Shown here: positions 24,580 to 33,124 of the stretch, piece after piece
Layout: each line of letters opens with the position of its first letter
How positions within the stretch are numbered: the stretch's first letter is position 1
NCBI GenBank assembly: GCA_029577135.1
Contig: JARQPW010000003.1
Coordinates: forward strand, 1 to 64,000
Reading direction: 5' to 3'
DNA from: Acidimicrobiales bacterium
GTDB lineage: Bacteria; Actinomycetota; Acidimicrobiia; Acidimicrobiales; MedAcidi-G1
Length of the DNA: 64,000 nucleotides
Made by a program: the position numbers and the translations under genes
Notes under the pieces: model-generated
The model's database searches: none
Told to the model about the DNA's origin: nothing
Seen by the model: the letters and a program-made list of their open reading frames with translations, nothing else

Positions 24580-25407
24580 TCAGCCCGCCAGGTGGGCGAG
24601 CACCTTCGGCAGCAACTCGGCCGCGCAGGCGTCCGGGACCTCGTGCCCGAGGCCCTCCACCAGCCAGAGGTCAGCGCCGGGAATGCCCTCAGCGAGGGCG
24701 ATGCCGTGCTCGACGGGAAGCACTGGGTCGGCGGTGCCGTGGACGACCAGGGTCCGGGTCCCGATGTCGCCCAGCCGGTCGAGGCGCGACGGCGACGAGT
24801 TGACGGCGGGGCCGTGCCCGGTCTCAGGGAACCAGCAGCGGGTCACATCGGCATCGGCGACGAGCACCGCCGCCGCCTCGTCGAACGGGTAGCGGGGGCC
24901 GGCGAAGAGCCGGTCGAGGCCGACGATCCACGCCACCTTCTCGGCATGGCCAACGGGCGGTGCCGAGAAAAGGCGTTCGGTGATCTGGTCGATCAACCGG
25001 TTCTCCGGAGGTGGGAGGCGCTCATCGCCGAGTCCGGGCGTAGAGCAGAGCAGCGTCATCGAACACACCCGGTCGGGGTGGTCGAGGGCCATGACCTGGG
25101 CGACCATCCCGCCCATCGAGCGGCCGACCAGGTGTGCGGAGTCGACGCCCTCGCCATCGAGCACACGGCAGGCGTCGGCCGCCAGGTCGTCGAGCGTGTA
25201 GCCGACGTCCGAGGGCAGCTTGGCGGAGAGACCGCAGTCGCGGGTGTCGAACCGCACCACCCGATGGCCGGCTTCGACGAGCGGATCCACGAATGTGGGG
25301 GTCCACCGGGTGCACTGGGCGTCGGCGCCCGACAACAGCAGTACCGGGTCGCCGTCGACCGGCCCGAAGGCCTCGACGTGCAGTTCGACAGACGTCCCGT
25401 CACCCAT
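24580..25407 (-). CDS. Alpha/beta-hydrolase
   Basis: 275 residues with a complete triad: nucleophile elbow GRSMGG (S97), Asp in VVHGTADPVLP, and His in EGLGHEVPD. The oxyanion-hole strand PVLLLSGADAQ lies before the first helix. A lid region with ERLFSAPPVGHAEK follows the Ser. Substrates of this branch are usually small esters or lactones; the true one is unknown. ATG at 25407 is chosen because TACCCT is eight bases upstream and homology begins there; the longer open reading overlaps the divergent thioesterase gene. Confidence 0.85.
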   Translation of the reverse strand: MGDGTSVELHVEAFGPVDGDPVLLLSGADAQCTRWTPTFVDPLVEAGHRVVRFDTRDCGLSAKLPSDVGYTLDDLAADACRVLDGEGVDSAHLVGRSMGGMVAQVMALDHPDRVCSMTLLCSTPGLGDERLPPPENRLIDQITERLFSAPPVGHAEKVAWIVGLDRLFAGPRYPFDEAAAVLVADADVTRCWFPETGHGPAVNSSPSRLDRLGDIGTRTLVVHGTADPVLPVEHGIALAEGIPGADLWLVEGLGHEVPDACAAELLPKVLAHLAG

Positions 25408-25415
25408 GGGTCGGG

Positions 25416-25421
25416 AGGGTA
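25416..25421 (-). promoter_or_regulatory. -10 hexamer for the alpha/beta-hydrolase gene
   Basis: TACCCT on the reverse strand, eight bases before the ATG at 25407; it faces the divergent hexamer at 25449-25454. Confidence 0.45.
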
Positions 25422-25448
25422 GCCACACCGATCCGCCGGGACGAGGGC

Positions 25449-25454
25449 TAGCGT
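25449..25454 (+). promoter_or_regulatory. -10 hexamer of a leaderless transcript (thioesterase)
   Basis: TAGCGT seven bases before the ATG at 25462. Confidence 0.5.
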
Positions 25455-25461
25455 CCTCCCG

Positions 25462-25884
25462 ATGCCCGAGTGCCACCGACACCCCGTCAAGGTCCGCTTC
25501 TACGAGCTCGACCCCTACGGGCACCTCAACCACTCCGTGTACGTGCAGCTCTTCGAGACCGGCCGCATCGAGCTGCTCGACTCGGTGGGGCTCGGACTCC
25601 ACGACCTCGAGGAGCAGGGCTACCGGTTCGTCGTCTCCCGCATCGAGACCCGGTTCCTCAGGTCGGCCGTGGGCGGCGACTCCCTCGTCATCGAGACCGG
25701 GGTGGTCGAGAACCGGCGGGCCTCCTCGCGGTGGGGCCAGCGGATCCTGCGCGGCGACGAGGTGCTCGCCACCCAGGAGGTGGTCGCTGCGGTGACCGAC
25801 ACCGACGGGAAGCCGGTGCGCTCCCCCGCCTTCATCGGCGAGGCGCTCGGCCCCTTCACCATCGAGCAGGACTCAGCATCCTGA
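25462..25884 (+). CDS. Acyl-CoA thioesterase, 4HBT/YbgC-like hot-dog
   Basis: 140 residues, one hot-dog fold. The active-site block ELDPYGHLNHSVY places the catalytic Asp at residue 17 and the conserved H21/N23/H24. It hydrolyses acyl-CoA thioesters; chain-length preference is not readable. The stop overlaps the next start (TGATG), so it is coupled to the DUF368 transporter, an odd partnership. Leaderless -10 seven bases before the ATG. Confidence 0.88.
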   Translation: MPECHRHPVKVRFYELDPYGHLNHSVYVQLFETGRIELLDSVGLGLHDLEEQGYRFVVSRIETRFLRSAVGGDSLVIETGVVENRRASSRWGQRILRGDEVLATQEVVAAVTDTDGKPVRSPAFIGEALGPFTIEQDSAS

Positions 25885-26792
25885 TGCCCGCAGAAGGGAA
25901 CCCGGCGACCCGGGTCGCCCAGGGCGCCCTCATGGGTGCGGCCAACATCGTGCCGGGCGTCTCGGGCGGGACCCTCGCCCTCATGTTCGGGATCTACGAA
26001 CGCCTCATCGCGGCCATCAGCGACGGGGCCCGGTCCCTGGTCCGGTTCGCCCGAGGCGACGTCCGGGGAGGCATCGACCGCCTGAAGTCGGTCGAGTGGG
26101 GGCTCCTGCTGCCGCTGGCGGGCGGTGCGCTCGTCACCGTCGTCGTACTCGCCGGCCTGATCGAATCCGGGCTGGAGGACCAACCCGAGGCGATGGCCGG
26201 GCTGTTCCTCGGCCTCGTGGTGGCATCGATCGCGGTGTCGTGGCGGCTCCCGAACTGGGACGGTCCCCGACTGGCCCTGATGTCGGCCGTCGGCGTCGTC
26301 CTGTTCGCAGCCCTCGGATGGCAGACGGGTCCGGTAGCAGACCCCTCGCCCCCCGTGCTGTTCGTGGCCGGCGCGGTCGCCATCTGCGCCATGATCCTGC
26401 CCGGACTGTCCGGCTCGTTCCTACTGCTCATGTTCGGCATGTACGAGGCCGTCCTGGCCGTGATCGACGAACGGATGATCGGCGACGCCATCGTGTTCGC
26501 CGTGGGCGCCGTGTTCGGGCTGGCACTGTTCGCCTCGCTGCTGACCCGACTCCTCGAGCGGCACCACGACACGATGTTGGCTGTGCTCATCGGCCTCATG
26601 GTCGGCTCACTGCGGGTGCTGTGGCCCTGGCCCAACGGCGTTGGCGTCATCGGCGAGACCGCCGACACGTCGATCTCGGGCACCGGCCTCGAGTGGCCCC
26701 CGACCGGAGATCTCCCGGTACCTCTACTCCTGGCCGCAGCAGCGTTCGCCGTCGTCCTGGCCGTCGACCGCCTCGCCCGCAACCGCCCCTGA
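25884..26792 (+). CDS. DUF368 membrane protein, PopT-type polyprenyl-phosphate transporter
   Basis: 302 residues, about eight to ten membrane segments. The family's internal duplication is visible: NIVPGVSGGTLALMFGIYE near the N terminus and MILPGLSGSFLLLMFGMYE in the second half. DUF368 proteins (PopT) are reported to recycle undecaprenyl phosphate across the membrane for cell-wall synthesis, beside the DedA-type UptA proteins. It is translationally coupled to the thioesterase. Its stop codon and that of the convergent gene lie inside one palindrome (26787-26804). Confidence 0.85.
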   Translation: MPAEGNPATRVAQGALMGAANIVPGVSGGTLALMFGIYERLIAAISDGARSLVRFARGDVRGGIDRLKSVEWGLLLPLAGGALVTVVVLAGLIESGLEDQPEAMAGLFLGLVVASIAVSWRLPNWDGPRLALMSAVGVVLFAALGWQTGPVADPSPPVLFVAGAVAICAMILPGLSGSFLLLMFGMYEAVLAVIDERMIGDAIVFAVGAVFGLALFASLLTRLLERHHDTMLAVLIGLMVGSLRVLWPWPNGVGVIGETADTSISGTGLEWPPTGDLPVPLLLAAAAFAVVLAVDRLARNRP

Positions 26793-26804
26793 CCAGGGTC
26801 AGGG
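26787..26804. terminator. Palindrome spanning two convergent stop codons
   Basis: Arms CCCTGACC (26787-26794) and GGTCAGGG (26797-26804), separated by two bases. It includes the TGA of the DUF368 gene and the TGA of the reverse gene ending at 26799. Probably a compact bidirectional terminator with a small loop. Confidence 0.4.
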
Positions 26805-27734
26805 CATCTGGGGCTGGTTGAGCTCCAGCCAGGCGTGGCCGGTTCGGCCGTCGTCGGCCCTCACCGACACGAGGCCACGGGGGAACCGCGACTGCCGGCC
26901 GTCGTCCGGGTGCGTGAGCAGCAGTGGCACCCACGCAACGGGCTCGTAATCGAGCTGCAGGTCGCCCAACTCCAGCGAGCCCGACGCCGGAATACCCTCG
27001 GGTCCGAGGTTCGGCATCGACGCCACCCGATACTCGGCGGCCAAACCGTCCGGCGACGACCGGTAGCCGATGCCGCCGTCCCGGCCGACCACCTGCACGG
27101 CGTGGAACCGCTCGCCGTCCTCGAGCCGTCCCGAGAACCAGGTCCAGCCGTCGGCCCACCAGTCGCGAACGCCCCACGAGTGGTCCCGTTGGCCCCACCC
27201 GTCGAGTTCGATGCGGCGGTCGCCCACGAACACCTCGCCCACCACCCGGCAGGGGATCTCGTAGCGGGTGGCCACCCCGTAGTGGAAGGCCCACGGCCCA
27301 CCCGATGCGTCGCCGTCGGTCTCCCACCCGAGGTCGAGTCCCACGGGGACCCGGTCGCCCCGCAGCCCACCGGGTCCGGCCCGATAGGCGTCGGTCGGGT
27401 CGTCAACGGCAACGCCGAAGGCCTCGACGCCGACGCTGAAGTGGTCGAGTGGCGCCTCGACGATCAGGTCTGCCCAAAGGCCCGAGGCGCGGATCTCTAG
27501 GCCCGGCTCCAACGGCAACGGCGCCTCGTGCTCGACCACGAAGACCGTCGGCCCGCCCACCTCGACCAGGCAGCACCAGAACCACGAGACGCCCAGTTCC
27601 GGGTAGAGGCCCAGGCGCACGTATCCGCCGGTGCGGCCTTCGGGGTCGAACCAGTCAAGGTAGTACGACTCGTTCCAGAGCCGCTGCCCGTCCGACCCGT
27701 GTCGGCGCTCGTCAGCGGGGGCGGTCTCGTGCAT
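26799..27734 (-). CDS. AttH/CrtC-like lipocalin-fold protein, function unknown
   Basis: 311 residues, rich in beta strands. The block GWGQRDHSWGVRDWW resembles the G-x-R-D-x-S-W-G motif of the hydroxyneurosporene-synthase-like (CrtC/AttH) superfamily, which has two lipocalin-like domains and binds hydrophobic ligands. No signal peptide, so it is probably cytoplasmic. It begins four bases after the stop of the 377-residue gene and so forms the third member of an operon with the swivelling-domain protein. No reaction can be assigned. Confidence 0.65.
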   Translation of the reverse strand: MHETAPADERRHGSDGQRLWNESYYLDWFDPEGRTGGYVRLGLYPELGVSWFWCCLVEVGGPTVFVVEHEAPLPLEPGLEIRASGLWADLIVEAPLDHFSVGVEAFGVAVDDPTDAYRAGPGGLRGDRVPVGLDLGWETDGDASGGPWAFHYGVATRYEIPCRVVGEVFVGDRRIELDGWGQRDHSWGVRDWWADGWTWFSGRLEDGERFHAVQVVGRDGGIGYRSSPDGLAAEYRVASMPNLGPEGIPASGSLELGDLQLDYEPVAWVPLLLTHPDDGRQSRFPRGLVSVRADDGRTGHAWLELNQPQMP

Positions 27735-27738
27735 CGGC

Positions 27739-28872
27739 TCAGTTCCCGCCGGGGGGATCGTCGGGCGGTTCGTACGGGGGAAACGGGTCAGCGTCGGGGT
27801 CGTGCTCCGGGGGCTCGATGTCGGCAGTCACCAGCGGATACAGGTCGGCCGGCGTGTCGCGGGGACAGGTCCAGTCGATCCGGTCGGCCACCCCGGCGAT
27901 CTGGGCGAACGGCCGCAGGAACGTGAAGTACACGTAGGCGCCGCAGGCGATCTGTTCGTCCCGGTCCATGCCGACGACGGCCCGATAGTGCGCCTTCTGG
28001 GCGGCCCTCGCCGCTGCTGCGGTCGCGACCAGTTCGTCGTCGCCCACCGGCTCCAGGCGCCCGCCTTCGGTCGTGTAGAGGGCGAACCCGGAGAGGTGTT
28101 CCAGGTAGTCCTCCGGAACCGACACCGTGGTCCCGAAGTCGGTGACCGAGAGGTCGACGCCCTCGTCGATGACCAGTGCCGCCGTGAGGCCCGCGTGGGG
28201 CACGTCGGCCGCAATCCCTGACCACCAGAAGTCGCTGCGCCCCATCCGGAAGAAGTCGCGCACGATCATCTGACGGCCGTCCGCCAGGTGGTAGGGGCCT
28301 GTGTCGCCGTGGCCGACCCTGGTGTCGAAGTAGAGCAGGAACAGGTGGTTGACCAGGGTGGCGTTCGCCCGTCTGAGCACAGCCCGCCGCCCGTCACCGA
28401 CCGGCGTCACCCCGGCGGCCAATTCGGCCTGCGTCGCCTCGTCGAAGGCGTCGATCCGATTGCCGGCGTCAGCAGCGTGGAGCAGGCCACCACCCCGGTA
28501 GGACCGGGAGACACGGGACCAGAAGTCGAGCACCGTGTCGGTCCGCTCGACGGTGTCGAGCGACGGATCCACCATCCCCATGACGTTGCGGCCGATCAGG
28601 AAGAAATTTGCAACGCCCCAGAGGAACACCGAATCCGCCTGGCAACCCGGCCGGCGTGCCCTGGCGCCGATCTCCTCGGGCGACATCGCCGCCGCGATCA
28701 CCTCAATGGCCGCCGGATAGCGGAGGAACGCCTCGATGCACGACACGACCACGTACTGTTGCACCGGGATCAACTGCGAGGCGTAGGAGGTGCGCTCCCG
28801 CATCAGCACCTTGGACACGGCGTTGACCTCGGCAATCAGGCCGTTGACCCGCTCCCGCGGTCCGGGGTTCAC
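27739..28872 (-). CDS. Conserved protein of unknown function, 377 residues
   Basis: Mostly helical, soluble, with Trp/Tyr/His-rich blocks (MGRSDFWWSGIAADVPHAG; HLFLLYFDTRVGHGDTGPYH) that look like a ligand pocket. The C-terminal 25 residues are Pro/Asp-rich. GTG start overlaps the stop of the swivelling-domain gene (GTGA), so the two are made together, probably as partners. I do not recognise the family. Being coupled to a phosphohistidine domain, it could be the acceptor of a phosphoryl or acyl group, but this is inference. Confidence 0.65.
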   Translation of the reverse strand: MNPGPRERVNGLIAEVNAVSKVLMRERTSYASQLIPVQQYVVVSCIEAFLRYPAAIEVIAAAMSPEEIGARARRPGCQADSVFLWGVANFFLIGRNVMGMVDPSLDTVERTDTVLDFWSRVSRSYRGGGLLHAADAGNRIDAFDEATQAELAAGVTPVGDGRRAVLRRANATLVNHLFLLYFDTRVGHGDTGPYHLADGRQMIVRDFFRMGRSDFWWSGIAADVPHAGLTAALVIDEGVDLSVTDFGTTVSVPEDYLEHLSGFALYTTEGGRLEPVGDDELVATAAAARAAQKAHYRAVVGMDRDEQIACGAYVYFTFLRPFAQIAGVADRIDWTCPRDTPADLYPLVTADIEPPEHDPDADPFPPYEPPDDPPGGN

Positions 28873-29210
28873 CCGTCGATCCGGCGGATCACGCCGCTGC
28901 CGTCCAACTCGACCTCGGTGCCGTCGGCGGGCTCGTCGTCGATGACGGCCGCTACCACCCCGGGAACCTGGAACTCGCGGCTGACGATGCCGATGTGGCT
29001 GCGGATCGTGCCCCCGGTGCACACCACACCCGCCAACTCCTCGAAGATCGGGGAGAGGAAGGTCGCCCCGGCATCCCGGATCACCGCGACGATCCCCTCG
29101 GCGCCCGTGTCCATCAGGTCGAGCACGTCGTCGGGCCCCTCGAGTCGCCGCCAGGTGCCCGGCGTCGGACCGAAGCCGAACGTCGGGTCACCGCTGCCGA
29201 TCTCCTGCAC
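28869..29210 (-). CDS. Stand-alone PEP-utiliser swivelling (phosphohistidine) domain
   Basis: 113 residues matching only the mobile domain of PEP synthase or pyruvate phosphate dikinase: GVVCTGGTIRSHIGIVSRE, with the phosphoryl-carrying His about residue 72, then FQVPGVVA. The ATP-grasp and PEP-binding domains that normally flank it are absent here and in neighbouring genes. The GTG at 29210 is preferred to one at 29249 because TACGGT lies seven bases upstream. First gene of a three-gene coupled operon. Confidence 0.78.
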   Translation of the reverse strand: MQEIGSGDPTFGFGPTPGTWRRLEGPDDVLDLMDTGAEGIVAVIRDAGATFLSPIFEELAGVVCTGGTIRSHIGIVSREFQVPGVVAAVIDDEPADGTEVELDGSGVIRRIDG

Positions 29211-29217
29211 GGCCGGG

Positions 29218-29223
29218 ACCGTA
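29218..29223 (-). promoter_or_regulatory. -10 hexamer deciding the start of the swivelling-domain gene
   Basis: TACGGT on the reverse strand, seven bases before the GTG at 29210. Faces the divergent hexamer at 29263-29268. Confidence 0.45.
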
Positions 29224-29262
29224 GCCCCGGCGCCTTCGGAGGGGCACACCCGTCCGACTCCC

Positions 29263-29268
29263 TAGGCT
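29263..29268 (+). promoter_or_regulatory. -10 hexamer of a leaderless transcript (SCP2 gene)
   Basis: TAGGCT six bases before the GTG at 29275. Confidence 0.5.
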
Positions 29269-29274
29269 GCCGCG

Positions 29275-29664
29275 GTGGCCGAGCTCCCCCCGCTCTCAGA
29301 TGCGTGGATCACCGCCCTGGACGACGTCGCACGCAGGCACGACGGGCTCCTCGGCATGGCCTCCACGGTCACCCTGAGCCTCGAGTACCGGGTCGCCGAC
29401 GGCCCCACCTGGCACATCGCACTCGGCGGCGGCGAGGCCCGTGTCCGGCCCGGACCGGCGGAGGCGCCCGACGTGACGTTCTCGACGGATCGGGCCACGG
29501 CCACGGGCCTGATGGCCGGTGCCATCGACCCCCTCGATGCGGTGATCACCGGCGACCTCTCGATCGTGGGCGACCCCCGGGGCCTGGTCGGGCACCATGA
29601 CCTGCTGGCGACCCTGGGCGACGTGTTCGCCGACGTCCGGGCCGCCACCGTTGACGGAACCTGA
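29275..29664 (+). CDS. SCP2 sterol-carrier-like domain protein
   Basis: 129 residues forming one SCP2 domain: strand TVTLSLEYRV, WHIALGGGEARV, then the helix block PDVTFSTDRATATGLMAG and LSIVGDPRG. SCP2 domains bind lipids or acyl-CoAs in a hydrophobic tunnel. Alone it is a carrier, not an enzyme. Leaderless GTG start. The MOSC gene follows after 20 bases but has its own -10 hexamer. Confidence 0.78.
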   Translation: MAELPPLSDAWITALDDVARRHDGLLGMASTVTLSLEYRVADGPTWHIALGGGEARVRPGPAEAPDVTFSTDRATATGLMAGAIDPLDAVITGDLSIVGDPRGLVGHHDLLATLGDVFADVRAATVDGT

Positions 29665-29670
29665 GCGGAC

Positions 29671-29676
29671 TACGGT
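29671..29676 (+). promoter_or_regulatory. -10 hexamer of a leaderless transcript (MOSC gene)
   Basis: TACGGT eight bases before the ATG at 29685, directly after the SCP2 stop. Confidence 0.45.
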
Positions 29677-29684
29677 CCCGCAAC

Positions 29685-30125
29685 ATGGCCGAAGCCGGAA
29701 CCCTCCTGACCGTGTGGATCAAGCCCGCACGCGGTGAGCCCATGGCCGCGGTCGACAGCGCCGAGTTGCTCGCCGACTCCGGCCTCGTCGGCAACTCCGA
29801 CCTGGGCGGCGACCGCCAGGTCACGATCCTCTCCGTTGAACGCTGGAGGGACGTCGAAGCAGACCTGGGCCGGACCGTCGAGCCGTCGAGCCGTCGGGCG
29901 AACCTGTTCGTCGACGGCGTGGAACTCGTCGGCACCACCGGCCGAACCCTGCAGGTGGGCGATGCACGAATCGAGATCCGTGGCGAGACCCGGCCCTGCT
30001 TCCAGATGGACGTTGAAGTCGAAGGCCTCCAGAATGCTCTCGACGCCGACTGGCGCGGTGGTGCCTACGGCGTGGTGCTGGGCGACGCCGTGGTCAGCGT
30101 CGGCGACGCGGTCTCCTGGGAATAG
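29685..30125 (+). CDS. MOSC-domain protein
   Basis: 146 residues, a single MOSC beta barrel. Key features are the GDRQVTILSVERW strand pair, RRANLFVDGVEL and the conserved Cys in ETRPCFQMD, the residue thought to handle sulfur or the molybdenum cofactor. Stand-alone MOSC proteins transfer or guard sulfur for Moco enzymes or reduce N-hydroxylated compounds with partners; which applies is unclear. With moaE it suggests that the organism uses molybdenum enzymes. It converges with mdh. Confidence 0.85.
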   Translation: MAEAGTLLTVWIKPARGEPMAAVDSAELLADSGLVGNSDLGGDRQVTILSVERWRDVEADLGRTVEPSSRRANLFVDGVELVGTTGRTLQVGDARIEIRGETRPCFQMDVEVEGLQNALDADWRGGAYGVVLGDAVVSVGDAVSWE

Positions 30126-30141
30126 CCGCTTCCCGGGGCGC

Positions 30142-31131
30142 CTAGATCAGGCCCAGGTCCCGGACGGTGTCTCGCTCCTCAGCCAACTCGGCCACGGAGA
30201 CGTCGATGCGGCCTCGGGAGAACCCGTCGATCTCGAGCCCCTGCACGATCGACCACCCACCATCCGAACAGGTCACCGGGAACGACGAGATGAGGCCCTC
30301 CGGCACGCCGTAACTGCCGTCCGACGGCACGGCCATCGAGACCCAGTCGCCGTCCGGGGTGCCGAGCACCCAGTCATGGACGTGGTCGATTGCCGCATTG
30401 GCTGCCGAGCCGGCACTCGATGCGCCACGCGCCTCGATGATGGCGGCACCGCGCTGCTGCACGGTCGGGATGAACTCGCCCTCCAGCCACGCCTGGTCGT
30501 CGATCGCCGCAGCGGCGGTCTGGGCGCCCACCTCGCAGTGGAACAGGTCGGGGTACTGGGTGGCCGAGTGGTTGCCCCAGATCGTCATCCTCCGGACCTC
30601 GGAGAGCGGCACACCGAGCCGGCGGGCCACCTGGGAAAGGGCCCGGTTGTGGTCGAGCCGGGTCATGGCGGTGAACCGCTCATTGGGCACGTCCGGGGCG
30701 TTGTGCATGGCGATCAGCGAGTTGGTGTTGGCCGGGTTGCCGACCACCAGCACGCGCAGGTCATCGGCGGCATGTTCGTTGAGCGCCCGACCCTGCACCG
30801 TGAAGATGGCACCGTTGGCCTCGAGCAGGTCCTTGCGCTCCATGCCCTTGGTGCGGGGCCGTGAGCCGACCAACAGCGCCACGCCGGTGCCGTCGAACGC
30901 CACGTTCGGGTCGTCGCTGAGCACCATCGAGTCGACCAGCGGGAAGGCGCAGTCGTCGACCTCCATCGCCACGCCCTCGAGGGCGCCCATGGCGGGCGGG
31001 ATCTCGAGCAGTTGGAGGACAAGCGGCTGGTCGGAGCCCAGCAGTTGGCCGCTGGCGATGCGAAAGACGAGGGCGTAGCCGATCTGGCCGGCGGCGCCGG
31101 TGACGGTGACTCGGACGGGGGTGGGGCTCAC
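30142..31131 (-). CDS. mdh: Malate dehydrogenase
   Basis: 329 residues, type 2 malate dehydrogenase. NAD site [12 protein letters not shown], substrate-binding arginines in [25 protein letters not shown], and the catalytic His in [11 protein letters not shown]. It interconverts malate and oxaloacetate in the TCA cycle. GTG start at 31131 with AGGAG six bases upstream. It ends a reverse-strand set that also holds icd and sucCD, although two ABC exporter genes lie between it and icd. Confidence 0.94.
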   Translation of the reverse strand: MSPTPVRVTVTGAAGQIGYALVFRIASGQLLGSDQPLVLQLLEIPPAMGALEGVAMEVDDCAFPLVDSMVLSDDPNVAFDGTGVALLVGSRPRTKGMERKDLLEANGAIFTVQGRALNEHAADDLRVLVVGNPANTNSLIAMHNAPDVPNERFTAMTRLDHNRALSQVARRLGVPLSEVRRMTIWGNHSATQYPDLFHCEVGAQTAAAAIDDQAWLEGEFIPTVQQRGAAIIEARGASSAGSAANAAIDHVHDWVLGTPDGDWVSMAVPSDGSYGVPEGLISSFPVTCSDGGWSIVQGLEIDGFSRGRIDVSVAELAEERDTVRDLGLI

Positions 31132-31258
31132 GTGGGCTCCTGGGACTTGGACACGGGGACCCGGCAAGGCTACCGACGGGCCCACAGGCGGTCACATCCG
31201 GCAGGCGGTGACATCCGTCCCCTCAAGCGACCCCGGTCAGCAGCCGGGAACCGTCCCC

Positions 31259-33124
31259 TCACCGGTCGCGGGTGCCCCCCAGCCACGATTCGTGGAGGCC
31301 CGAGTAGACGCCGCCGGCGGCGACCAGGTCGGCGTGGCTGCCACGCTCGACGACGTGGCCGTCGTCGAAGACGAGAACCAGGTCGGCCTGCTCGGCGGTC
31401 GAGAGGCGGTGGGCGACGCTGATCGTGGTGCGGCCCTCCGAGAGCCTCGCCAACGCCTGCTCGAGCGCCCGTTCGGTCTCGGGATCGACCGCCGACGTGG
31501 CCTCGTCCAGGATCAGCAGGCCCGGGTCGGCCAGGTGCGCACGGGCCAGGGCGACCAACTGCCGTTCGCCCACCGACAACGACTCGCCCCGCTCGCCGAC
31601 CGGGGTGTCGATCCCTGCGGGAAGCGATGCCACCCATTCGTCCAGCCCGAGCGCGACGAAGGCGGCGACGGCATCCGCTGCCGTCGCCCCCGGTCGGCCG
31701 TAGCGGACGTTCTCGCAGACGGTGGCGTCGAACAGGAACCCGTCCTGGGGAACCATGCGAACCGCCGAGCGCCGGGCGTCGGCATCAACCAGACGCAGGT
31801 CGACGCCGCCGACGAGCACCCGGCCCGCCGTCGGATCGGCCAGGCGGGCGACCATCTTGGCGAACGTCGTCTTGCTCGAACCGGTCTCGCCCACCACGGC
31901 AACCGAGGCGCCGGGCGGAATCTCGACGTCGATACCGTGCAGGACCAGGCCACCTTCCCGGTAGTGGAACTCGAGGTCCTCGGCACGAACCCCCAGGGAA
32001 CCCTCCGGCAGCGGGAGCCCCTGCCCGGGTTCCACCAGGTCCGGCTCGGTGTCGAGCACGTCGAGGATCTTCCACCAACCCGCCAGCGCCGTCTGTGTCT
32101 GGTCGAGCACCTCCCCCAACTGGGTGATCGGCGCCACGAACAGGTTGGCGAGGAACATGAAGGCGACCAGCTCGCCGGAACTCACGCCCCAGGCGTCGCC
32201 CCACCAGACGCCGGTGGCGATCACGGTCGCGATGGCGGCCATCCCGACGACGTCGGTGAGCGGCAGGACGAGGGCGAAGTAGCGCATGGCGCGCATCTGC
32301 TGCCGATACTGCTGGTCGACGGCCTCGTGCAGGTCGTCGCGGTTCACCTCGCGCTGCCCGTACGCGCGGATGACGTCCATGCCGAGCACCGACTCGGAGA
32401 CCCGGGCCAGAGTCTCGGAGACACAGGTCCGCAACCGGTCGTAGGCACGGAGCTGGCCCCGCTGGACGCTGCGCAGGACCGGCAGCAGTGGCACGTGGAC
32501 CAGCAGCGTGACCAGGGCCAACTGCCACGAGAACACCAGCATGATCGCCAGGACCGCCACGATCTGGACGGCGCTGATGATCCAGGAGACCGCCCCCCAC
32601 TGGGCGAACTTGTTGAGCGCCTCGACATCACTCGTGACGCGTGCCGTGAGCACACCCTTCCGGGAGGCGGTGTGCTCGGCGAGGCTCAGCCGGTGGAGGT
32701 GGGCGAAGGTCCGGACCCGGAGCCCGTAGAGCACGTTCTCGGCGGTGCGCGTCAGGCGCAGGTAGGTGACCCGCTCGAGCGAGATGCCGATCACCAGGAG
32801 ACCCGCCGCAATACCGGTGAGTGCCGCCACGACGCCCATCCGGATGTCGCCGTCGAGCACCCCCCGGTCGAGAACCATCTGGATCGTGAGTGGGATGAGC
32901 AACTTCCCCGCTGCCACCGCCAGCGCCATCAACGCCGTCAGGAGCAGCCCGGAGCGGAGTTCCGGTGACGCCGCCAACCCCCGCCGGAGCACCGCCAGCG
33001 ACCCGGCCCCCTCGATCCCGGAAAGCGACTGGGCGTCGTGTTCCCCCCACGGGCCGACGACATCGGCGCCCTCGAGTGCCTCGACGGCTGCGCCCGTGTC
33101 CTCTCCGGGAAAGTGGGTGCTCAT
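31259..33124 (-). CDS. ABC exporter, half-transporter with the consensus ATP site
   Basis: 621 residues: an N-terminal six-helix exporter domain (about 55-350) and a C-terminal ATPase. Walker A is GETGSSKTT (Ser where Gly is usual), Walker B LLILDEATSAVD is intact with catalytic Glu, H-loop VAHRLS, but the signature reads LSVGERQ and not LSGGQ. The start ATG overlaps the stop of the preceding half-transporter (ATGA), so they form a heterodimer. In such pairs one of two ATP sites is degenerate: the one completed by this LSVGE signature. Cargo unknown; lipids and drugs are typical. Confidence 0.9.
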   Translation of the reverse strand: MSTHFPGEDTGAAVEALEGADVVGPWGEHDAQSLSGIEGAGSLAVLRRGLAASPELRSGLLLTALMALAVAAGKLLIPLTIQMVLDRGVLDGDIRMGVVAALTGIAAGLLVIGISLERVTYLRLTRTAENVLYGLRVRTFAHLHRLSLAEHTASRKGVLTARVTSDVEALNKFAQWGAVSWIISAVQIVAVLAIMLVFSWQLALVTLLVHVPLLPVLRSVQRGQLRAYDRLRTCVSETLARVSESVLGMDVIRAYGQREVNRDDLHEAVDQQYRQQMRAMRYFALVLPLTDVVGMAAIATVIATGVWWGDAWGVSSGELVAFMFLANLFVAPITQLGEVLDQTQTALAGWWKILDVLDTEPDLVEPGQGLPLPEGSLGVRAEDLEFHYREGGLVLHGIDVEIPPGASVAVVGETGSSKTTFAKMVARLADPTAGRVLVGGVDLRLVDADARRSAVRMVPQDGFLFDATVCENVRYGRPGATAADAVAAFVALGLDEWVASLPAGIDTPVGERGESLSVGERQLVALARAHLADPGLLILDEATSAVDPETERALEQALARLSEGRTTISVAHRLSTAEQADLVLVFDDGHVVERGSHADLVAAGGVYSGLHESWLGGTRDR

